A DNA stretch of 8,137 bases, from assembly GCA_947630525.1 (NCBI GenBank), contig CANRHW010000068.1, positions 1 to 8,137 of the forward strand. Direction: 5' to 3'. Below are positions 1 to 6,670 of this stretch, piece after piece; positions within the stretch are counted from its first letter, which is position 1, and each line of letters starts with the position of its first letter. Source of the DNA: an uncultured Clostridia bacterium. Its GTDB lineage: Bacteria; Bacillota; Clostridia; UMGS1883. The notes beneath the pieces are model-generated. The model made no database searches. It saw only the letters and a list, made by a program, of their open reading frames with translations, and was not told the origin of the DNA. Both the position numbers and the translations under genes were made by a program.

Positions 1-229
1 GGGCGCGCAGACACTTCGCATAGCTCATTCCGTTGCCGTCGCCAAACATGATGTCAAGAAAAAGCAGGTCGTAACGGCTGCCGCCGGAAAGCGAGGCGTC
101 GAGCGACTGTATGTCGTTGAATGAGGCAATGGCGCACTCTATGTTTCTGTCGGCGAAAACGCCGTACAAAGTTTTCCCAAGCAGCGAGCAAAAATTTTTG
201 TCGTCGTCGCATATAGCAAGTCTGTACAT
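1..229 (-). CDS. Response regulator receiver domain, AgrA/LytT-like (partial, 3' end outside window)
   Basis: The gene starts at ATG 229-227 and runs off the left edge, leaving 76 readable residues. They form the first part of a two-component receiver domain: a hydrophobic first strand (YRLAIC), the acidic pair D8-D9 (with D10) that binds Mg2+, and the phospho-acceptor Asp59 at the end of the strand in LLFLDIMF, followed by the GDGNGM loop. The style of this receiver (ICDDD start, LDIMFGDGNGM) is that of AgrA/LytT/VirR-type regulators, which carry a C-terminal LytTR DNA-binding domain. That domain lies outside the window, so the output domain is inferred. A G-rich stretch (GGGGGATGGGAT) lies just before the ATG as ribosome site, and a good promoter lies at 268-295. 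No histidine kinase is seen in the window; it may lie further left. Confidence 0.85.
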   Translation of the reverse strand, partial: MYRLAICDDDKNFCSLLGKTLYGVFADRNIECAIASFNDIQSLDASLSGGSRYDLLFLDIMFGDGNGMSYAKCLRA

Positions 230-267
230 CTTATCCCATCCCCCATCGTTATGCGGATTACACGGAC

Positions 268-295
268 AGTGTACCACAAAAAAGTGAAAAATCAA
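268..295 (-). promoter_or_regulatory. Sigma-A promoter of the response-regulator gene
   Basis: On the minus strand a -35 box TTGATT (290-295) and a -10 box TACACT (268-273) are separated by 16 bp, with a TG one base before the -10 (extended -10, TGGTACACT). Transcription would start near 261, giving a leader of about 30 nt before the ATG at 229. The DNA just upstream is very AT-rich, including an 18-bp palindrome-like element at 309-326, and could act as an UP element. This suggests that the regulator gene can be expressed apart from the upstream methyltransferase gene. Confidence 0.6.
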
Positions 296-308
296 TATTT
301 AAAAAGCT

Positions 309-326
309 AATTTTTTACAAAAAATT
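309..326. repeat. AT-rich perfect inverted repeat upstream of the response-regulator promoter
   Basis: AATTTTTT (309-316), a 2-nt spacer and AAAAAATT (319-326) form a perfect 8-bp inverted repeat. It lies between the end of the methyltransferase gene and the -35 box of the response-regulator promoter. It could be a weak terminator, a bent UP-like element or a binding site. It lacks the GC-rich stem of a normal intrinsic terminator, and no good terminator follows the methyltransferase gene. Confidence 0.4.
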
Positions 327-371
327 CCGCAGTTTGCACGGCGCCGCCGCCTCGTTTTCTTTTTTAGCGCT

Positions 372-1621
372 TTATATCATGTCGGTAAATCCGGTCTGGT
401 CAAAGATTGTCTGAACCGTTTCGTTTTGTCCCGTGACGGTCAGGTTGCCGTTTCCTACCTGCTTAATCATAATGAGCAGCACGCGCAGTCCCGCGGACGA
501 AATATACGCGAGCTCAGACGCGTCAACGGCGATTTTCTCAACCTTTTCTTTCGCTGTCGTTTTCTCGTAAACCGCCAAAAGCTCCGGCGCGGTTATGGAG
601 TCAAGTCTGCCGCGCAGCTTGATTTCCATTGTGCCGCCGTGGGCGTTGGCCGTCACGCCGAAGGAGTCGCTTTCATAGGTCTCCTCGGTTTCTTTGAAGT
701 TTTCGTCGGGCGTGATAATCCATATGTGTACGCTTTCAAGCGACTTTATATACTCCGCCTTCGCTTCGTCGGAATAGCCCGCGAGGCATCCAATCTCCGT
801 CACATAATCCGACATAGGTACGATTTCCCATTTTAAGCCGACGGAGCGCAGGAAGTCCGTTACCGTTTTCATGCTGTTTTCGTAATCGTACGCAAGCACG
901 GTCATGTTCTGCACTTCTAACTTTGTGTCCGACTGCTCGGCGAACACATCCATCGTCTTTACCAAATCCTCAAACGCGGCTTTGCCGTGAACAGCTTTCA
1001 TCGCCGCCATAAACAGCGGGTTAACGTCAGGGTCGGAGGTTATCCATTGCCCGCCGAACTCCTTGAGCAGGCGGCGGATATTCGTGCAAAGCTCCGTAAG
1101 CTCCGAATTGTTAAAATATGTGAGCAGTCCGTCGCATATTATTGAAATTTCGCCGTCAACCGAGTTGAGCGCGTCGCGCATCGAGCGGTAATTAGTCCCG
1201 TCGGCGGCGTGAAATTCCCTGTTCTTTATCCCTCGCTCGGCGCACATCTCACCGATGACCGTCCCAATTTCATCCGTTACGATGGGCAAATCGCAGCCTA
1301 TGTAATGCATATCCTTAAATGTCTCGTTCAGTGCGCGGGGCGTATAGCCGCAAGCAATTTCGACAATGGTGCTGTTTTTATAATTGCCCAAAATTTTGTT
1401 TGTTGAAAGGTAGCGCGTTTCCACCACCAATGTCAGGTCAAGGCTGAGCGCAACTTCCTGCTTACCTCCCCCGAGCCAAGAAGCGAGTCGGCGTCTACGC
1501 CGAATTTTTTAGCCAATATCGGCGCGTCCTTATCGCCCGCGATGCAAAAATGCGGCAGCACCGACTTCGCCGTATTGAATATCGGATTTGTCTGCTCCCG
1601 TAGGTCTTTCTTTTCTTCCAT
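372..1621 (-). pseudogene. Class I SAM methyltransferase (LCM-like) fused to STAS domain, one frameshift
   Basis: Two minus-strand frames form one gene. The first runs from ATG 1621 (ribosome site GGGAGG, 8 nt spacing; promoter at 1656-1684) to TGA at 1433-1435, 62 residues. The second has no ATG near its start; its first usable codon is TTG at 1430-1428, and it ends at TAA 372-374. Adding one G to the five-G run (1468-1472) joins them as SLLGSGGGKQEVALS and gives 416 residues. In that numbering, a helical N-terminus (TAKSVLPHFCIAGDKDAPILAKKFG) and the VVETRYL segment precede SAM motif I (VEIACGYTPR, about 87-96) and the acidic second-strand motif CDLP (about 110-113). These match the leucine carboxyl methyltransferase/COG3315-like layout. 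After an acidic linker (about 305-330) comes a STAS domain (about 331-416) with GRLDS and DASELAYISSAGLRVLL; Ser376 aligns with the phosphorylated serine of SpoIIAA-type antagonists. The substrate is unknown. The break may be a sequencing error, a real mutation or recoding. Confidence 0.7.
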
Positions 1622-1655
1622 TTCAGGTTTCCTCCCTATAATATTTGTTGTGTAC

Positions 1656-1684
1656 ATTGTACCTCTTTTTGCACCGTTTTACAA
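1656..1684 (-). promoter_or_regulatory. Sigma-A promoter of the methyltransferase-STAS gene
   Basis: On the minus strand TTGTAA (1679-1684) and TACAAT (1656-1661) are separated by 17 bp. Transcription would begin near 1649, about 28 nt before the ATG at 1621. This places the longer in-frame start at 1657 inside the promoter and supports the ATG at 1621, which has its own GGGAGG ribosome site (about 1630-1635). A perfect 5-bp inverted repeat with a one-base centre (GTACAATGTAC, 1652-1662) lies over the -10 box and could be an operator half or a chance feature. Confidence 0.65.
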
Positions 1685-1722
1685 TACTTTGGCACAAAAT
1701 GTATGTACGGTGACATGAATTG

Positions 1723-1732
1723 TAGGTACCTA
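1723..1732. repeat. 10-bp perfect palindrome TAGGTACCTA in the divergent gap
   Basis: TAGGTACCTA is its own reverse complement. It lies about 40 bp upstream of the -35 box of the methyltransferase promoter and about 125 bp upstream of the HAD-gene promoter. The neighbouring DNA has several further GTAC words (1652-1662, 1704-1709). A binding site for a dimeric regulator is possible, but nothing in the window identifies the protein. Confidence 0.35.
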
Positions 1733-1857
1733 TGCAAATAAATATCGGGGGCTGAATAGTGAAACAAATACGTCAATTTGGCGTCACTTTTGCCGCATCG
1801 TCTGTAGGGGGAATTTAAGCGCGGTTATTTGCCTTCCCTGTTTTTTTGCCATTTTCA

Positions 1858-1886
1858 TTGACAGTTTGGCCAGTCTATGCTATAAT
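1858..1886 (+). promoter_or_regulatory. Perfect-consensus sigma-A promoter of the HAD gene
   Basis: TTGACA (1858-1863), 17 bp, TATAAT (1881-1886): both hexamers and the spacing match the consensus exactly. The predicted transcription start, near 1893, lies only about 22 nt before the TTG start at 1915, so the leader is short. It also rules out the in-frame codons upstream (1846 onward) as the translation start. Confidence 0.85.
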
Positions 1887-1914
1887 TGAAGAAAAAACTG
1901 GAGATGCTACAGCT

Positions 1915-2544
1915 TTGAACAGCAAGGTTTACGAAATAATACTGGACGTTGACGGCACCCTATGGGATACCACCGACCTCTGTGCACGAGCTTGGAATGC
2001 CGCCATAAGGGACAATTCCGATATTGAGCCCGGTCTGACCGCCGACAGGCTCAAAACCCTGTTCGGCAAGCCCATGGACGTCATTTTTGCAGCGCTTTTC
2101 CCCGATGTAAGCCCGGAAGAGCGCGGCCGCCTGGCGGAAAAGTGTTGCGAATATGAGGCGAGATTTCTTGAAAACGAAAAAGTGCCTCTTTTTGAGGGCG
2201 TTGAAAAGACGGCCAAGCGGCTGTCGGAAATAACGAGGCTTTACATCGTGAGCAACTGCCAGCAGGGATATATCGAGGCGTTTTTGAAAAACAGCGGGCT
2301 TGGGCCCTACGTGTCCGGCTTTATGTGCTATGGGGACACGCTTTTGCCAAAGGCGGGAACCATGGGCAGGCTCATTGAAAAATACGGGCTGCAAACCCCT
2401 ATCTATGTGGGCGACACCCGGGGCGACGCCGAGGCCTGCCGCCAAGCCGGAGTGCCATTTGTGTACGCGGCCTACGGCTTTGACGAAGTAGACGAATACT
2501 GGCGCAGGATAGACAGTTTTTCACAGCTTGAAAAATTATATTAA
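1915..2544 (+). CDS. HAD-superfamily hydrolase (subfamily IA, phosphoglycolate-phosphatase-like)
   Basis: A 209-residue protein with all four HAD motifs: motif I DVDGT (Asp11 nucleophile, Asp13 acid/base), motif II IVSN (Ser113), the motif III lysine in LPKAG (Lys146), and motif IV GDTRGD (Asp167, Asp171) for Mg2+. The helical stretch between motifs I and II (about residues 20-95) is the C1 cap of subfamily IA, which contains phosphoglycolate phosphatase, beta-phosphoglucomutase and similar enzymes on small phosphorylated metabolites; the substrate cannot be told. The start is placed at TTG 1915: the promoter at 1858-1886 excludes earlier codons, there is no in-frame ATG nearby, and the first strand (KVYEIILDVDG) follows directly as usual. 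The ribosome site GGAGA (1900-1904) is about 10 nt away, slightly long. The gene is probably monocistronic, with a hairpin terminator after it. Confidence 0.88.
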   Translation: MNSKVYEIILDVDGTLWDTTDLCARAWNAAIRDNSDIEPGLTADRLKTLFGKPMDVIFAALFPDVSPEERGRLAEKCCEYEARFLENEKVPLFEGVEKTAKRLSEITRLYIVSNCQQGYIEAFLKNSGLGPYVSGFMCYGDTLLPKAGTMGRLIEKYGLQTPIYVGDTRGDAEACRQAGVPFVYAAYGFDEVDEYWRRIDSFSQLEKLY

Positions 2545-2563
2545 TAGCCCGGCGCGATTTTTT

Positions 2564-2599
2564 GCCCGGCGGTGCAGCAAACCGCCGGGCTCGTTCGTT
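2564..2599 (+). terminator. Intrinsic terminator after the HAD gene
   Basis: GCCCGGCGGT (2564-2573) and ACCGCCGGGC (2581-2590) form a perfect 10-bp GC-rich stem with a 7-nt loop, followed by the broken T-rich tail TCGTTCGTTTT. It begins about 20 nt after the HAD stop codon. The tail is not a clean T-run, so some read-through into the sigma gene is likely. A second copy of the left arm (AGCCCGGCG, 2546-2554) can pair with the same right arm (2583-2591). Confidence 0.7.
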
Positions 2600-2606
2600 T
2601 TATTAG

Positions 2607-2618
2607 TGTATCGATACA
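2607..2618. promoter_or_regulatory. 12-bp perfect palindrome TGTATCGATACA, candidate operator before the sigma gene
   Basis: TGTATCGATACA is a perfect dyad lying between the terminator and the ribosome site of the ECF sigma gene, 22 nt before its start codon. No convincing sigma-A -35/-10 pair is seen in this short gap, so the sigma operon may be read by its own ECF sigma, by read-through, or from a promoter overlapping this site. The binding protein is not identified. Confidence 0.45.
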
Positions 2619-2640
2619 AAAAACACAGGAGGCTACGCAA

Positions 2641-3132
2641 ATGAACTGTGAGGACCGGGAATATTTTTCCGCCGCGTATGAAAAGTACGCGGACACGGTG
2701 TTCCGTCTGGGACTGGTATGGCTGAACGACCGGGCCGACGCCGAAGACATGACGGCCGATCTGTTCGTAAAGCTGATGTCCCGTCCGCGGCCGGACTTTT
2801 CCGGCGAGGAACACGAAAAGGCCTTTATGCTGCGCTCGGCCATAAACCTTTGCAAAGACCGGCTGCGCCGGCGGAAATTCACCGCGGGGAGCTACGACGA
2901 CGGTATTATGGCCTATATGGAAACTTCGGAGGAAATAAACCTCATGGAGGAAATACTGGCCCTGCCGCCAAAATACCGGGCGGTGATATACCTTCATTAC
3001 TGTCAGGGCTATTCCACCGGCGAAACGGCAAAGCTGCTCGGTCTCCGCGAGGGAACCGTCCGCAGCCAGCTTTCCCGGGGACGGGAAAAGCTGCGTTCTC
3101 AGCTTAACGAGGGAGGTTTCAACTGTGTATAA
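2641..3132 (+). CDS. ECF-type RNA polymerase sigma factor (sigma-70 family)
   Basis: A 163-residue protein containing only regions 2 and 4, as in ECF sigma factors. Region 2 (about 8-78) has the core-binding helix AYEKYADTVFRLGLVWL, DRADAEDMTADLFVKLM and the -10-reading stretch RSAINLCKDRLRRRKF. Region 4 (about 101-155) has LPPKYRAVIYLHYCQGYSTGETA followed by a helix-turn-helix ending in EGTVRSQLSRGREKLR that reads the -35 element. The start is ATG 2641, with a strong AGGAGG site 8 nt before it; an in-frame CAG-led stretch upstream has no ribosome site. The stop overlaps the GTG of the next gene by 8 bp, so the two are translationally coupled, the usual sigma/anti-sigma layout. By family knowledge it redirects RNA polymerase under an envelope or stress signal; the regulon and signal are unknown. 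Confidence 0.9.
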   Translation: MNCEDREYFSAAYEKYADTVFRLGLVWLNDRADAEDMTADLFVKLMSRPRPDFSGEEHEKAFMLRSAINLCKDRLRRRKFTAGSYDDGIMAYMETSEEINLMEEILALPPKYRAVIYLHYCQGYSTGETAKLLGLREGTVRSQLSRGREKLRSQLNEGGFNCV

Positions 3133-3910
3133 GGATATGTTTGAAAAAATAACCGTGAACGACGAGCTAAAACAAAAAATCGAAGAAAGGATTGATGCTA
3201 AAATGAAAAACAAAAAAAGTGCCGGCCTTAAAGCGGCCGTTCTGGCGGCCTGTTTGGTAATGGTATTATCCGTGGGGGCTTTCGCGGCCTACCGCTATCT
3301 TTCCGCAAGCCAAGCCGCAAAAGAGCTGGGTGACAACAAGCTGGCCCTCAGCTTTGAAAACGGTCAGGAAATGAACGTCGCCGCCGAGGACGAGCCTTAC
3401 CGAGCCACTCTGCTGGGCGTATGCTCCGGCGAAAATCTCAGCGATTTCAGCAATTCCGCCGACGAGATATCCCCCGAGCGCACCTATGCGGTGCTGGCCG
3501 TTGAACGCACCGACGGTAAGGAGATGACCTACGATGACCGTATTATGGCGTCCCCCCTTATACAGGGACTTGACCCCATGGCATTTAACGTGTTCACACT
3601 GAACGGCGGCGCCGCATATGACATTATAGACGGAGTGCTTTATCACATTATCGAGTGCGACAGCATTGAATGCTTGGCTGACCGGCAGCTTTACATGGCC
3701 GTTTATCAGGGCATAGCACCCAACTCCGCCTACTCCATGGACGCGGCCACCGGTGAAATCACGCCTAAGGCCGATTATGACGGAGCAAATATGCTCATAA
3801 AGCTGGAGCTTGACCCCGCCAAGGCCGACTCCGCAAAGGCTCGGGCCCTAATCGAGCGCATAAATAAAGAAATGGGCCGAGGCGAGAACGCGGACGGGGC
3901 CGACGAGTGA
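3125..3910 (+). CDS. Predicted membrane-anchored anti-sigma factor
   Basis: A 261-residue protein starting at GTG 3125, which overlaps the sigma stop codon and has GGGAGG 8 nt upstream. A charged cytoplasmic N-terminus of about 33 residues (helical, EKITVNDELKQKIEERIDAK) is followed by one membrane helix (about 34-56, AGLKAAVLAACLVMVLSVGAF) and a soluble domain of about 200 residues expected outside the membrane. The layout resembles Firmicutes anti-sigma proteins of the DUF4179 type found behind ECF sigma genes. There is no His-x3-Cys-x2-Cys zinc motif, so it is not a classical ZAS-domain anti-sigma factor. The role as inhibitor of the upstream sigma factor rests on gene order, coupling and topology rather than on a recognised motif. 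The outer domain (for instance YRATLLGVCSGENLSDFS) probably senses the signal or holds a proteolysis site. Confidence 0.75.
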   Translation: MYKDMFEKITVNDELKQKIEERIDAKMKNKKSAGLKAAVLAACLVMVLSVGAFAAYRYLSASQAAKELGDNKLALSFENGQEMNVAAEDEPYRATLLGVCSGENLSDFSNSADEISPERTYAVLAVERTDGKEMTYDDRIMASPLIQGLDPMAFNVFTLNGGAAYDIIDGVLYHIIECDSIECLADRQLYMAVYQGIAPNSAYSMDAATGEITPKADYDGANMLIKLELDPAKADSAKARALIERINKEMGRGENADGADE

Positions 3911-3943
3911 TTTTCGTTCGTAGCTCAGGGGCATAAAAACATA

Positions 3944-3979
3944 GAAAACCCGCCGTTTTACATAAAACGGCGGGTTTTC
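3944..3979. terminator. Bidirectional intrinsic terminator between convergent genes
   Basis: A perfect 17-bp inverted repeat (3944-3960 and 3963-3979) with a 2-nt centre. The core is CCCGCCG/CGGCGGG, flanked by A-runs on one side and T-runs on the other, so it gives a stem followed by T-rich sequence on both strands. It lies 33 nt after the anti-sigma stop (plus strand) and 9 nt after the ftsK stop (minus strand), and can end both transcripts. Confidence 0.9.
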
Positions 3980-3988
3980 TTCATTATT

Positions 3989-6646
3989 CTATTCGCCGTC
4001 GCCCATGGCCTGCATTTCCAGATATTCGCTGCGGCTCATAAGCACGGCGCGGGGCTTGCTGCCCTCGTGGGGGCCGATTATGCCGCGCTCCTCAAGCTGG
4101 TCGATTAGCCTGCCCGCGCGGGCATAGCCAACCTTGAGCCGCCTTTGAAGAAGGCTGGCGCTGGCCTGACCGGCCTCAACTACCGCCTGTATGGCCGCCG
4201 GGAGCATCTCGTCGGCATCGCCGCTGTCCTCCTCCCGCTGGTCCTGACCGCCTTCGGCTCCGCGCTCGATGTGTTCCATTATGTCCTCGTCATATTTGGC
4301 GCTGAAATCCTGCTTGATATATTCGACAATGGCCTCGGTCTCGGCGTCGGACACAAAAGCGCCCTGAATGCGTATCGGGCTGTTGGCGCCCATGGGCAGG
4401 AACAGCATATCGCCCCTGCCCAAAAGCTTTTCGGCCCCGCCCATATCAAGTATGGTGCGGCTGTCTATCTGGTTGGAAACCGCAAAAGCGATGCGGCTGG
4501 GCACATTGGCCTTGATAAGGCCGGTGATAACGTCTACCGACGGCCGCTGGGTAGCGATTACCAGATACATACCCGCGGCGCGGGCCATCTGGGCCAGACG
4601 GCAGATACTGTCCTCGACCTCCTTGGCGCTGACCATCATAAGGTCGGCCAGCTCGTCAACTATAATTATTATCTGCTCCAGCTTGCGGTCTCCGTTCACT
4701 TGGGCCAGCTCGTTATAGCCGGCGAGGTTGCGGACGTTGTTCTCGGCAAACAGCTTGTAACGCTTGACCATTTCCTGCACGGCCCAGTTCAACGCGCCGG
4801 CAGCCCGGCGCGGGTCGGTGACCACGGGAATTAGCAGATGAGGTATACCATTGTATACCTGGAGCTCCACCACCTTGGGGTCTATCATTATAAGCTTGAC
4901 CTCGTTGGGGTCGGCCTTGTAAATAATGCTGGTGATAAGGGAGTTAATGCACACGGACTTACCGCTGCCCGTGGCTCCGGCGATAAGCAGATGGGGCATT
5001 TTGGATATGTCGGCAATGCGCACCTTGCCGCTGACGTCCTTGCCCAGGGCAAAGGCGGTTTTGCCCTTGAAATTGCGGAACTCATCGGTATCTATAACGT
5101 CCCGCAGGCGGACGGTAGCCACATTTTCGTTAGGCACCTCAATGCCCACGGCTGCCTTGCCGGGGATAGGAGCTATCACGCGAACGGACACCGCCGCCAG
5201 ATTAAGGGCAATATCGTTGGCAAGGTTGACTATCTTGTTGACCTTTACTCCCGCCGCGGGCGAAAGCTCAAAGCGCGTGATAGCCGGGCCGCGGATTATT
5301 TCGATAATCTTAGCTTCCACGCCGAAGGAACGCAGGGTGTCCACAAGCTTTTGTCCCATCTGGCGCACATCGGCCTCGGTAGTATTTTCCTTGGACGGCT
5401 TGTCCCTGCCGAGGAGCTTCACGGGCGGGAACTCATAGGGGATAAAGTCGGTGTCTATCTCATCGTCGTTCACCGGGATAGCCGGTTCGGCCTTTGGCTT
5501 TTCAGCTTTGGCGGCAGCTTCCACGGCCCCGCTTTCGGCCTTAGCCATGGCGGCGATCTCGTCGGGTACCTCCTCGCCGCCGGGCTGGGCGTCAAAGAGT
5601 TTTATTTTTATTTCTTCATCGGCCGCACGGTTCGGCGAAACCACCTGGGGCTTTATCTTCCTGGTGCCTTCCTGTGCGGTTTCGGGACGCGGGCGCTTTT
5701 TCTTCTTTTTCGCCGGGGTCTTCACGGCGTCGGCCCCGTTATTGAACAGTTTGTCCCTGACCCGACCCCAAAAGGTCTGGGGGTCTTCTTTTTTCGATGC
5801 GGCGCGGGTACGCCGCCGGGGTTCGGGTTTATCGGCTATAAATTCCATCGGCTCGGGCTCGGCAAAATCCCGCGCTGGCTTTTGGGGCGCGGGCTCCTCC
5901 CTGCCGGCGGCGATACGGCGGTCTATGTACTCCGCCAGTTTAACAAATGGCGTAGTGCCGGTCATCACAACGACAAAAACCAAAATCAGCGCCCAGAATA
6001 TCAACGTGGTGCCCACGGGCGTGACCAGGCGGATAAACGGTATCGAAACGAGATACCCCACCAGCCCGCCGCCGCGGCCCTCCCGAGCGGAGGAGACAAC
6101 ATTCGCCAGCACGTCGCCCAACGTTAGATTAGTGTGCATGGGCAAGGCGGGGTCGGCCTTTATGGCCCTGGCCCACTCGGCCTCACTGTACCCGTTGCCA
6201 AAATACGAGGGATTGGCGCTGTAGAGCTGAACCGTGAGCAGAGCGCTGGCGCAGAGGCAAATAGCCAACGCCGCCACATAGCGATGCACATGGGGGTGCA
6301 GACTGTTTTTGAATATCATATGCAAAGCCGCCGCCAGCGCAAGCACCGGCGCCACATAAGCGACATTGCCGAAAAGGAGCAGCCCAAGGCTGCGGACGAA
6401 CTTGCCCACTATGCCGAAAAAGGGCGTGTAATAGCTCATGGCAAGCATAAAGCAGACAAAGATAAAAATAATGCTGCGTATTTCCTTTATCATCTTTTCG
6501 CTGAGCCCGCTGTCGGTTCTCAGCTCCCTTTTGGGGATAGTTTTTCTCCCGGAAGTCGCCTTTTGCTCTGTTTTAACGGAGGCCTTTGTCTGGGTTCTGG
6601 GCTTTTTTGCCCCGGCGCTCTTTCCGTTTGAGCTTGATTTAGCCAT
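3989..6646 (-). CDS. ftsK: DNA translocase FtsK/SpoIIIE
   Basis: An 885-residue membrane-anchored ATPase that pumps double-stranded DNA through the closing septum. A basic, low-complexity N-terminus (1-50) precedes about four membrane helices (roughly 56-78, 86-112, 120-142, 205-233). A charged linker (about 235-400) carries a lysine cluster (KKKKKRPRP, 313-321). The motor's alpha domain (about 405-510) leads to the beta RecA-like domain with Walker A GATGSGKS (557-564) and Walker B IIIIVDELADLM (659-670, Asp664-Glu665). The C-terminal gamma winged helix (about 812-875, SLLQRRLKVGYARAGRLIDQLEERGIIG) reads polar skewed DNA motifs. All hallmarks are intact. The start is ATG 6646, with GAGAGG about 10 nt upstream. 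FtsK (vegetative) and SpoIIIE (sporulation) cannot be told apart here. It follows uppP by 24 bp, so the two are probably co-transcribed. Confidence 0.96.
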   Translation of the reverse strand: MAKSSSNGKSAGAKKPRTQTKASVKTEQKATSGRKTIPKRELRTDSGLSEKMIKEIRSIIFIFVCFMLAMSYYTPFFGIVGKFVRSLGLLLFGNVAYVAPVLALAAALHMIFKNSLHPHVHRYVAALAICLCASALLTVQLYSANPSYFGNGYSEAEWARAIKADPALPMHTNLTLGDVLANVVSSAREGRGGGLVGYLVSIPFIRLVTPVGTTLIFWALILVFVVVMTGTTPFVKLAEYIDRRIAAGREEPAPQKPARDFAEPEPMEFIADKPEPRRRTRAASKKEDPQTFWGRVRDKLFNNGADAVKTPAKKKKKRPRPETAQEGTRKIKPQVVSPNRAADEEIKIKLFDAQPGGEEVPDEIAAMAKAESGAVEAAAKAEKPKAEPAIPVNDDEIDTDFIPYEFPPVKLLGRDKPSKENTTEADVRQMGQKLVDTLRSFGVEAKIIEIIRGPAITRFELSPAAGVKVNKIVNLANDIALNLAAVSVRVIAPIPGKAAVGIEVPNENVATVRLRDVIDTDEFRNFKGKTAFALGKDVSGKVRIADISKMPHLLIAGATGSGKSVCINSLITSIIYKADPNEVKLIMIDPKVVELQVYNGIPHLLIPVVTDPRRAAGALNWAVQEMVKRYKLFAENNVRNLAGYNELAQVNGDRKLEQIIIIVDELADLMMVSAKEVEDSICRLAQMARAAGMYLVIATQRPSVDVITGLIKANVPSRIAFAVSNQIDSRTILDMGGAEKLLGRGDMLFLPMGANSPIRIQGAFVSDAETEAIVEYIKQDFSAKYDEDIMEHIERGAEGGQDQREEDSGDADEMLPAAIQAVVEAGQASASLLQRRLKVGYARAGRLIDQLEERGIIGPHEGSKPRAVLMSRSEYLEMQAMGDGE

Positions 6647-6670
6647 TTTGCTGCAACCTCTCTATCTCGC

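Noticed and set aside
426..1406. Plus-strand open frames opposite the methyltransferase-STAS gene
   Set aside because: The minus strand carries clear methyltransferase and STAS motifs, and the plus-strand proteins look like shadow translations.
1622..1657. Longer start of the methyltransferase gene at 1657
   Set aside because: It lies in the -10 box of the predicted promoter; the ATG at 1621 has its own GGGAGG site.
2577..2599. A possible ECF-type autoregulatory promoter (AAC and CGT elements) before the sigma gene
   Set aside because: The AAC to CGT distance is about 13 bp, shorter than usual, and the -35-like part lies in the terminator stem; too weak to list as a feature.
1929..3213. Minus-strand open frames opposite the HAD, sigma and anti-sigma genes
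   Set aside because: The plus-strand genes have family motifs, ribosome sites and a promoter; the minus-strand frames have none.
3918..3936. A segment resembling the D-arm of a tRNA (GTAGCTCAGGGGCAT) after the anti-sigma gene
   Set aside because: No anticodon arm, T-arm or acceptor stem follows; the terminator hairpin begins within a few bases.
4145..6631. Long plus-strand open frames opposite ftsK (up to 429 codons)
   Set aside because: They lie antisense to an intact ftsK with all motifs; their protein sequences are compositionally odd, and long antisense frames are expected in GC-rich codons.
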